Source: Candidatus Daviesbacteria bacterium RIFCSPLOWO2_01_FULL_39_12
Lineage (GTDB): Bacteria; Patescibacteriota; Microgenomatia; Daviesbacterales; UBA10151
DNA: 34,688 nucleotides
Direction: 5' to 3'
Assembly: GCA_001776905.1 (NCBI GenBank)
Contig: MFDM01000014.1
Coordinates: forward strand, 8,075-42,762
The translations under genes were made by a program, and so were the position numbers. The notes under the pieces are model-generated. The model had not been told where the DNA came from and searched no databases. It was given only the letters and a program-made list of their open reading frames with translations. Shown here piece by piece: positions 1 to 6,525 of the stretch; the first letter of the stretch is position 1, and each line of letters opens with the position of its first letter.

Positions 1-650
1 AAAAAGATTAGGGGGGTAATTATTTTTTTTGAAAACTTAAATTCTCTTCTAAAAATAATCAAGAAAGAGAGTATCAATAGTGGCATCAAAATTGCATGAG
101 AAAAATATGTATACATTGCTATTGCGAAAGAAAGAGATGCGAAATAAAGCCATCTAGCGTGTGTCTTTTTCTCTACAAATATAAGTAAAAAAGAAAAACC
201 TAAGAGCATGAAAAAAATCCCTGCCCCATTTTCAAAGCTTTTTCTGGAGAAAAATATCTCAAATGGAGCAATAGCAGTTAAAAATGCGCTGGCTAAAGCT
301 ATATTGGCATTTTTTAAAAGTTTTAAAACAAATATAAACACTGACGGGATGATTAGGCTGCCAAAGAGGGCTGCCGGAAGTCTAACAGTTGCCTCTCCCG
401 GACCGAAAACTAAATAAAAAATACTGGTTATATAAGTATAGAAAGGTGACTTGAAATCATTGACCGATTCAAAAATAGTTGGTAAGAAATTTCCATAGAT
501 ATCTTTTCCTGTCTGAGCAATAGAGATAGCGTCATAAATTTGTGATACTTCATCATGGTTTAAATGAACAGGATATTTATCCAATTGATAAAACCTCAAA
601 AATATCCCAAAAACTGTTAAAAGAAGCAGTGTATAAGTTAATTTATACAT
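1..650 (-). CDS. PMT/ArnT-like GT-C glycosyltransferase (N-terminal part, cut by window edge)
   Basis: The reverse strand from ATG at 650 stays open to base 1, giving about 216 residues; the C-terminus is outside the window. The protein starts with a membrane segment, then a loop with NHDEV (Asp33-Glu34) and a second loop with NDFKSP near residue 64. This pair of loop motifs is what the neighbouring PMT/ArnT-like proteins carry, and in that family the loop acidic residues are catalytic. Further hydrophobic segments follow. The expected role is transfer of a sugar from a polyprenyl-phosphate donor on the outer face of the membrane; donor and acceptor cannot be read. It overlaps the upstream gene by 13 bp, so it is the sixth gene of the operon that begins at 6489. 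No Shine-Dalgarno is seen. The family call is fairly sure; the specificity is unknown. Confidence 0.8.
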   Translation of the reverse strand, partial: MYKLTYTLLLLTVFGIFLRFYQLDKYPVHLNHDEVSQIYDAISIAQTGKDIYGNFLPTIFESVNDFKSPFYTYITSIFYLVFGPGEATVRLPAALFGSLIIPSVFIFVLKLLKNANIALASAFLTAIAPFEIFFSRKSFENGAGIFFMLLGFSFLLIFVEKKTHARWLYFASLSFAIAMYTYFSHAILMPLLILSFLIIFRREFKFSKKIITPLIF

Positions 651-2230
651 ATCTTGTTTAGTATAAGGTAAGCCGCATTTTTTTCATTGTTATCCTGGTA
701 TATTTTTGATACTTTAACTTCCAGCTTATTTTTAAGCTTATTAAAATCCCTTTCTCCTAAAAATAATGTATACTGCTCATTGCCACATTCATTAAAATTA
801 TTATCCGATTTAATAATTTTAATGTTACCCATATCATACTGAAGAAATCTGTAGGGTGTATCATTGTTCAGATATTGATTAGTCGGATTAATCGAGGTAT
901 ACCACCCAATAAGAGGAGTTATATCAGATATAATATTGTCTGAGATAGCTACAGCTGATTCTTGAGATAGCTTATCAACATCATCAATAATGGATTTTAC
1001 CCAATAAGGTCTTGTATCTGCTGCTTTTTTAATTTCCAGTGGGGTATTAAATAATGTAGTGATGATCTCAAAAATTACAAAAAAAATTATCAACGTTGAA
1101 ATTAATTTATTCATTTTTATAAAACCGATTGCAATAATGAGCGCCATAAATGGTAAGGTTAATGTTAAAAGCTCTAAATTTATCGATGGATAAAAAAACA
1201 AGGCAGGAAAGGTTAATATTAAAAATAGCCAAAATATTAAGCTTAATTTACTTCTTTCTTTAACTACAGAAGCAATGCCGATAAATAGCGGGATTATTAA
1301 TGCTTTTGGCCATGCACCCAAAGATTTAAAATTAAAAATTCCAAAGGTATCAAATTGTCCAAAAAATATTGATAAGTTAAAATGTGATATCCAGTGTAAG
1401 AAACCGACAGTTATAAAATGCAGCTTATTAAATAGTGCTCTTTCCCAAAATGGATTCCAACCTGATTGAATCCCCTCACCTCTAAGAGTATTTATTCCAT
1501 TACTGATTGTTAAGTTTGAAATAATAGAAAAATTATTTTCCAGCAACGATCTTTTTGCCTGAGAATTTGTCAAGAAAAGGAAAATTCCTATCAATATAAC
1601 TGCGGAACAAGCAACTAAAACCGTTATTTTCTTTGGTTTTGATTCCTCTTTTTGTAAAAGCAATGCGAGGCAAACATATGGCAAAAGAATAAAAAATGCT
1701 AATTTTGATGTAAGCACTATAAAAGTTAAAATCGATACTACCAATAATATATTAATACTCTTTTGAATTATTAAATAAAAAAGTATTGCAAAAAGGAGCG
1801 TCAGAACTATTGTTTCATTTGGTATTCTTGATAAAAAAATAAGCGGGGGAGAAAAGGCAATTAAAAATGCAGCTAAGAAAGCAGTTGACTGATTTAGACC
1901 AAATCTTTTTGAAATTTTGAAAACTACCGGAATGATAAATGTTCCAATAATAATAAAGGGTACCCTTGCTCCAAATTCTGATTTTCCAAATATTAGTTCT
2001 CCTAAAGCAGTGATATAGGAAACCACAGGAAACTGATAATCCTCTTGCGCGTTGAAAAAAAGCGGCATTTGTCTACCCAACTCATCTCTACCTTCTGTAG
2101 CCAACCTAAATCCACGATCAGCCAACCTTGCTTCTTCTGAAGTAGGAATAGGAAAATCAATAAGTATTACCCTAACTATGAATCCGAAAAATAGTATAAC
2201 TCCTAATATGGATATGCTATTTCTGTTCAT
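638..2230 (-). CDS. PMT/ArnT-like GT-C membrane protein with Glu-Glu in place of Asp-Glu
   Basis: This 530-residue polytopic protein has the layout of the ArnT/PMT-like proteins here: an N-terminal helix, a first extracytoplasmic loop of about 50 residues, many membrane helices and a C-terminal soluble tail of about 130 residues. The usual loop motif D-E is replaced by SEEA (Glu32-Glu33), while the rest of the loop (GRDELGRQMP, EDYQFP) still matches the paralogues. The change is conservative, so the protein may be active with altered chemistry or may be a non-catalytic relative. Its ATG overlaps the TGA of the upstream gene (ATGA at 2227-2230), and its end overlaps the next gene by 13 bp, indicating translational coupling. 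No Shine-Dalgarno precedes it. The fold family is likely; the substrate is unknown. Confidence 0.8.
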   Translation of the reverse strand: MNRNSISILGVILFFGFIVRVILIDFPIPTSEEARLADRGFRLATEGRDELGRQMPLFFNAQEDYQFPVVSYITALGELIFGKSEFGARVPFIIIGTFIIPVVFKISKRFGLNQSTAFLAAFLIAFSPPLIFLSRIPNETIVLTLLFAILFYLIIQKSINILLVVSILTFIVLTSKLAFFILLPYVCLALLLQKEESKPKKITVLVACSAVILIGIFLFLTNSQAKRSLLENNFSIISNLTISNGINTLRGEGIQSGWNPFWERALFNKLHFITVGFLHWISHFNLSIFFGQFDTFGIFNFKSLGAWPKALIIPLFIGIASVVKERSKLSLIFWLFLILTFPALFFYPSINLELLTLTLPFMALIIAIGFIKMNKLISTLIIFFVIFEIITTLFNTPLEIKKAADTRPYWVKSIIDDVDKLSQESAVAISDNIISDITPLIGWYTSINPTNQYLNNDTPYRFLQYDMGNIKIIKSDNNFNECGNEQYTLFLGERDFNKLKNKLEVKVSKIYQDNNEKNAAYLILNKICIN

Positions 2231-3708
2231 TTCTTATTTTGTTTAAATGATAAACTGTAGTAAGGCATGTTAAGATCTATTTTTTTAAATCCTTCCTTTT
2301 GGAGCAAATATAAATCAGATGAATATGAAAGCACCACTCCATATTCCGGAATAGCTCCTTCATGTTCCCATTTTTTTAGACCGGACGGAAAATAAACCAA
2401 TTCAAAAAACCTGGCACCTTCTCCTTCTTTACCAACCACTCCTCTTTGGATAACCGACTCCAAATTTAATTCTTTTGATTTTTCTGCTAGGTTTTTATAT
2501 GCTTGATACGCGCCAGAAGGAAAATATTCCCTTGCCCTCGAGGGATATTTAAACCACCAGTCATAAAGAAATTCTGAAAAATTTAACATTATTACTATCA
2601 GTGCTAAAAATGCGATTTTTCTAGAGTGGTTTCGAATAGATAAAACTGCTCTAAATCCTAAAGAGGAAATGACAATATAAGAAGGGATAAGCATCATCAA
2701 TCTAGAAGCTCTATGAACCGAATCTACTAAACTGTAAAGAAGAGGTGATAAAAAAAAGACAACCAAGATTAAATATAATATTGGTTTCTTGCTTTTAAAG
2801 ACTTGAAAGCAGCCTATTAGAAAAAGTGGTAAAGTTGCCAAAAGAAACATTCCATGCCGGCCCGTGGTATGAAAAGGAACACTGTCGCCCATAAGATATA
2901 GGAAAGTTAAATCAAATGAAGATAGAAAAGGAAGAAAAAAATCTTGATACGAATCCGAGATTAACGGTCTGGCACTTCCAAATATAGCACCGGGATAGGT
3001 ATATTTAGAGAAATATAATATCGCCATAAAAGGAAAAACTCCGGCAATAAATATTAAATTTGCATTTATAATTTTCCTTAAATTTTTAAAATTCAGAAAA
3101 CTTATGTAGACCAAAGTTAATAAAAAAAGTATAGGTAACACCAAACGCATACCATTATATGAGTAAAGACTTATTCCTAGGCAAAATGCAGAGAAAGCTA
3201 AATTTTTTAATTTTTTGTCCTTTTCATACTTAAAAAGAAACAGTAGCCAGGAAATTACAAAAGGTAGTAATGCTATATTTTCCAGTGCTAAATGAGATTG
3301 GATCATAATAATGGGAGTTGTAACAAACAGCAAAGCACCAAATAAAGCACTCTTAAAACCCAAAATCTCTCTTATTAGAACAAAAAGCAATATTAAGCTA
3401 ACCAGAGCAAAAATTACGCTGGCCAATCTCAATGTAAAAAAAGATGCTCCAAATAATTTAAAAATTAAAACAGTGGAGTAAAAAGTGATAGGCTGTTTCC
3501 AATCTGTTTGTTGAAATGTTGCAATAAATAGGGGTAAAAATCTTCCCTGTTCATCTTTTAGAGTTTTCGAAACGAGGATAGCATTATAACCTATTGAAGC
3601 TTCATCACTATTTATACCGGGAGGAATCTCTGTTAACTTGTAACTAAGAAGTAAGCCCGCGAAAATTAAAAAAAGGATGGATATAACAACAACTCGTAAC
3701 GTATAAAT
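2227..3708 (-). CDS. PMT/ArnT-like GT-C glycosyltransferase with an ATT start codon
   Basis: The gene should read 493 residues from ATT at 3708. A start at the first in-frame TTG (3432) would give only 401 residues and remove the functional loop. The 92 upstream codons are open and encode an N-terminal helix, then NSDEA (Asp35-Glu36) and TDWKQP, exactly the two loop motifs of the paralogues. There is no in-frame ATG, GTG or TTG between the stop at 3709-3711 and 3432. A perfect AAGGAGGTG lies 5 nt (measured from GGAGG) before ATT. The protein has about ten membrane helices and a soluble C-terminal segment, as expected for a polyprenyl-phosphate-sugar-dependent transferase. It directly abuts the stop codon of the GT4 gene, and its end overlaps the next gene (ATGA). 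Family and extension are firm; the exact start codon is strongly supported but unproven. Confidence 0.85.
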   Translation of the reverse strand: MYTLRVVVISILFLIFAGLLLSYKLTEIPPGINSDEASIGYNAILVSKTLKDEQGRFLPLFIATFQQTDWKQPITFYSTVLIFKLFGASFFTLRLASVIFALVSLILLFVLIREILGFKSALFGALLFVTTPIIMIQSHLALENIALLPFVISWLLFLFKYEKDKKLKNLAFSAFCLGISLYSYNGMRLVLPILFLLTLVYISFLNFKNLRKIINANLIFIAGVFPFMAILYFSKYTYPGAIFGSARPLISDSYQDFFLPFLSSFDLTFLYLMGDSVPFHTTGRHGMFLLATLPLFLIGCFQVFKSKKPILYLILVVFFLSPLLYSLVDSVHRASRLMMLIPSYIVISSLGFRAVLSIRNHSRKIAFLALIVIMLNFSEFLYDWWFKYPSRAREYFPSGAYQAYKNLAEKSKELNLESVIQRGVVGKEGEGARFFELVYFPSGLKKWEHEGAIPEYGVVLSYSSDLYLLQKEGFKKIDLNMPYYSLSFKQNKK

Positions 3709-4791
3709 TTACACCTCCTTAACTACTACATCTAAGATATTTTTGGCGAATCTATCTTTGCTAAAAATTTCAGATCTTTTTTTTGCTTTCATACTCATTC
3801 TTTTACCTAAACTTGGACGATTTATTAACTCCAGTGTGAAATTTTTAAGCTCCTCAATCTCGTTCCATAAATATCCATTCACTTTGTTTTCAATTATCTC
3901 TTTAGCCCCTCCTTTATTTACAACTACCGGAATGCAGCCTGATGCCATAGCCTCAACAATTGTTATTCCAAAATGCTCCATCTTTCTTGGGTCTGATTCC
4001 TGGTAACCTGATGCATGCCAATAAATTACCGACTCACCAAATAATTTTTTTAAATCCTCAAAAGGTAAATTAGGATGAATGGAGATTTTGTACTTATTTC
4101 CTTCGTGTCTTAACTCGTCTATATAGTCTTTATCTCCATCAGATGCAGCACCCACCAGATGGAGACTCCAGTCATTTAAATTATTCTCATCAACTAAAGA
4201 TTCGAAAACATTAATTAAAATTTGGTGTTTCTTATCCTTTAAGTAACCAAAGAACCTTCCCACCGAAATTATTTGTTTTTTCTTTTTCAAAGGTTTAAAA
4301 AAATCTGTGGAAACAGGGGGGTAAATAACTTTACCGTTCACAGGCCATTCTTTCTCTATATAATCTTGGGTAAATTGAGAGTTATAGATCGCCATATGCC
4401 AGGAAGACAGTTTAATTTTTCCCCAGAAAGAACGTGCAGTAAGGTTTGGAAAAGGCACTTGGAAGTGGAGAAAACTTTTTTTTGCTGTTGAGAAGAAAAT
4501 ACTTCCATCGGTTAGATAAAACAACCCGTCAAATTGTCTCAAAAAAAATAATCTTTCAAAAAAAGAGCTGTTTTTTCCAATCGGTGCTTTCAAAAAGTTT
4601 ATTTTAGTGAAACTTATATCATGAAGTTTTTGTATTTTTCGCTTAATATTTTCGGCGCCAATCTCTTCCAGATGGTTATCCAGTAATACAAATACCTCAT
4701 ACTTATCGGACAAAACTTCGGCAGCAGTTAAAATATATTTTTCTCCACCCCCCGCAGTGTCTAAGTAAGGACTGTAAAATGCAATCTTCAT
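3709..4791 (-). CDS. GT4-family glycosyltransferase
   Basis: This 360-residue soluble GT-B protein has a glycine-rich N-terminal loop (TAGGGEKY, residues 12-19) and a C-terminal nucleotide-sugar domain. That domain contains the E-x7-E signature (Glu272 and Glu280) followed by AMASGCIPVV and GGAKEII. The N-terminal GGGEKY resembles the ALG2/ALG11 branch, so a mannosyl- or similar hexosyltransferase is plausible, but the sugar cannot be assigned. It would act on the cytoplasmic face, adding a residue from a nucleotide sugar to a lipid-linked acceptor before export. Its ATG overlaps the TGA of the upstream GT2 gene (ATGA at 4788-4791). Its last codons form the Shine-Dalgarno of the next gene, tying the two together in translation. 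Length is normal for the family. Confidence 0.92.
   Translation of the reverse strand: MKIAFYSPYLDTAGGGEKYILTAAEVLSDKYEVFVLLDNHLEEIGAENIKRKIQKLHDISFTKINFLKAPIGKNSSFFERLFFLRQFDGLFYLTDGSIFFSTAKKSFLHFQVPFPNLTARSFWGKIKLSSWHMAIYNSQFTQDYIEKEWPVNGKVIYPPVSTDFFKPLKKKKQIISVGRFFGYLKDKKHQILINVFESLVDENNLNDWSLHLVGAASDGDKDYIDELRHEGNKYKISIHPNLPFEDLKKLFGESVIYWHASGYQESDPRKMEHFGITIVEAMASGCIPVVVNKGGAKEIIENKVNGYLWNEIEELKNFTLELINRPSLGKRMSMKAKKRSEIFSKDRFAKNILDVVVKEV
3712..3720 (-). promoter_or_regulatory. Strong Shine-Dalgarno for the ATT-started gene
   Basis: The minus strand reads AAGGAGGTG, followed by TAA (stop of the upstream GT4 gene) and then ATT. The core GGAGG is 5 nt from ATT, an ideal spacing, and it lies inside the last codons of the upstream gene. 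This is the strongest ribosome binding site noticed in the window, and it decides the start of the downstream gene. Confidence 0.85.
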
Positions 4792-5594
4792 GGATATTTA
4801 AAACCATCCTGAAGGAGCTTCTCGTCGATCTTCTGGTAAGTGTTTTCCAAAGGTGTATCCTTCTGCATCTCCCAGACTCTGACATAAGTTATATACATGG
4901 AAATCACCTGTAACATGGAATCAATTACCCCAATCGTACCTGAGAAAAATCCTCTTCTTTTTATACCTTGGTTAAAAGTTTCTGTAAATAAAATTCTCAA
5001 AAATCTCCATTTACTCATCTTTGGATGGTTAACATTTACTCTTAACTGAGCTTCTATTTTTGACCAATCCATTACTTTTTTCATAAACTGATCCACTCCT
5101 CTGTGAGTTAAATGAAGTAAGGAATTCTTAGTATACCCCAACTTTCCTTTAAACTTCGGTTGCTCGTGTATTTCTCCTACCCACTTTTCAAAATCCTCCC
5201 TTTTGAAAAGCCTGATTACCCAATCCGGCCAAAAAGGACCGTATTTTACTTCTTCCCCAAAAATAATGTTCTTGCGGGATATTGCATGGGCCGAGTAATC
5301 TGCGAACGTTATCAATACCTCTATTTCTCTCTTTAAATCATCCAATATTCTTTCGTCGGTATCAACATACAATACCCAATCACCACTAGATTTATCAAAT
5401 GCTTTATTTCTTAAGCTGGCAAAATCCAAATCTTTAAAAGTAAAGATTTTGTCAGTATATTTTTTGGATATCTCCAAAGTTAAATCCTCTGATCCATTAT
5501 CAGCAATAATAATCTCATCTGCCCATTTAACTGACTCCAGACACGCTCTAATTTTGTCCTCTTCATTTTTTGTTATGATAATTACGCTTAGCAT
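4788..5594 (-). CDS. GT2-family glycosyltransferase (WaaE/LgtF-like)
   Basis: This 268-residue protein has a GT-A fold. The N-terminus SVIIITKNEE is the classic GT2 first strand. ADNGSED follows at 31-37, and DTD at 78-80 is the metal/nucleotide-sugar site. The segment FWPDWVIRLFKRE and the later conserved EIHE resemble the WaaE/KdtX/LgtF-type group that modifies lipid-linked glycans. It should work in the cytoplasm with a nucleotide sugar, possibly bound to the membrane through its basic, hydrophobic C-terminal part. It lies 4 nt after the paralogous GT2 gene and overlaps the GT4 gene by 4 nt. No clear Shine-Dalgarno is seen. The family is certain; the sugar is unknown. Confidence 0.92.
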   Translation of the reverse strand: MLSVIIITKNEEDKIRACLESVKWADEIIIADNGSEDLTLEISKKYTDKIFTFKDLDFASLRNKAFDKSSGDWVLYVDTDERILDDLKREIEVLITFADYSAHAISRKNIIFGEEVKYGPFWPDWVIRLFKREDFEKWVGEIHEQPKFKGKLGYTKNSLLHLTHRGVDQFMKKVMDWSKIEAQLRVNVNHPKMSKWRFLRILFTETFNQGIKRRGFFSGTIGVIDSMLQVISMYITYVRVWEMQKDTPLENTYQKIDEKLLQDGFKYP

Positions 5595-5598
5595 AAGG

Positions 5599-6489
5599 TT
5601 AAAAAATTTTGTCTTTAAATTTTTTCCAAAAACCTTCTCTGGATGGTGCTCTATTAAACCACCAGTCTAACTCTTGCCCGCTCTGTTTTTTTAATACACG
5701 AAGCTCGTTAAGGTTAATTTCTTCTTTTTTAAACTTTTCAATTTCCCATACCTTCAAATATACTAAAAGGAAAGAGAATGATTGAAGTAAACTTAAGGAT
5801 AATCCGTGTAATCCATCCAAATAGCCTTTATTTGCAAAAAATCTGGAAAGAAATTCTCCTGTTGGCTTTTTGATAAGGTCTTGCCAATTAAACTGATAAC
5901 CATCTTCTTTCAACTCTTTTGCTTCAATAGTGGTATAGCGGTTCAATCTTTCTGCAAATTGAGAAATTGTTTGATAGTTGTGATGAGTAATAGCCCACTC
6001 CTCCTTGGCTTCTAAATCTAGACCTTCACCTTTAACTTGCGGGGGCTTATGAATTTTATCACTCCACTTTACGGCTCCCTTTTTAAAAAACCTAATGTTA
6101 AAATCTGGCCACCACATGGCAGCCTTCATCCATTTACCGAAAATGATATTTTTTCTGGGTATTCTGACATAATTTATCTGTTTTAAATGTTGAGCTATCT
6201 GAATAAGTCTGGTTTTTAAATTTTGATTTATCTCCTCATCTGGATCTAGAACTAGAACCCATTCATTCACAACTTTAGAGATAGCAAAGTTTCTGGCAGG
6301 CTCAACATAATCCAACTTTTGGTGGAAAACTATTTTTGCTCCCATTTTTCTGGCAATCTCTACGGTCTTATCCTCAGAGTGCATATCGCAAACAATGACT
6401 TCATCCGCCCAATCGACAGACTGTAATGCCTGTCCAATTCTAGCCTCATCATTTAAAGTATTTATCACAACTGATATACTTGGAGCCAT
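5599..6489 (-). CDS. GT2-family glycosyltransferase (WaaE/LgtF-like), first gene of operon
   Basis: This is a 296-residue GT-A protein: SVVINTLNDE at the N-terminus, CDMHSED at 34-40, and DPD (82-84) as the metal-binding motif. Like its neighbour it carries the pattern WPDFNIRFFKK followed by a conserved IHKPP, so the two genes are paralogues of the WaaE/LgtF-like group and probably add consecutive residues to a lipid-linked glycan in the cytoplasm. It is the first gene of the minus-strand operon that runs off the left edge. ATG at 6489 is the natural start because the conserved first strand begins four residues later. The probable promoter leaves almost no leader. The C-terminal part is longer than in the paralogue and has no recognised motif. 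Confidence 0.92.
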   Translation of the reverse strand: MAPSISVVINTLNDEARIGQALQSVDWADEVIVCDMHSEDKTVEIARKMGAKIVFHQKLDYVEPARNFAISKVVNEWVLVLDPDEEINQNLKTRLIQIAQHLKQINYVRIPRKNIIFGKWMKAAMWWPDFNIRFFKKGAVKWSDKIHKPPQVKGEGLDLEAKEEWAITHHNYQTISQFAERLNRYTTIEAKELKEDGYQFNWQDLIKKPTGEFLSRFFANKGYLDGLHGLSLSLLQSFSFLLVYLKVWEIEKFKKEEINLNELRVLKKQSGQELDWWFNRAPSREGFWKKFKDKIF

Positions 6490-6496
6490 CTACTAC

Positions 6497-6525
6497 ATCT
6501 TATCAGTAAGGTCAATTGAAGTAAA
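6497..6525 (-). promoter_or_regulatory. Candidate promoter of the GT2/GT4/GT-C operon (near-leaderless)
   Basis: The minus strand shows TTTACT (6520-6525), a 17-nt spacer and TAAGAT (6497-6502), each hexamer matching 4 of 6 sigma-70 consensus positions. Only 7 nt separate the -10 box from the ATG at 6489, so transcription would begin at or next to the start codon. The whole gap to the divergent plus-strand gene is 36 bp (6490-6525), so the promoter fills it. For the plus-strand gene I see only a weak TATACT at 6475-6480, inside the GT2 gene, without a good -35. Confidence 0.5.

Noticed and set aside
208-417. 69-residue plus-strand frame at the left edge
   Set aside because: Antisense to the partial PMT-like gene, which carries the family motifs.
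2227-3432. Start at TTG 3432 for the PMT-like gene
   Set aside because: It would delete the first helix and both catalytic loops, which are encoded in frame just upstream behind a perfect Shine-Dalgarno.
6452-6480. Promoter for the plus-strand YfhO gene (TTTAAA and TATACT)
   Set aside because: The -10 is acceptable but the -35 is poor, and such AT-rich matches are common by chance here.
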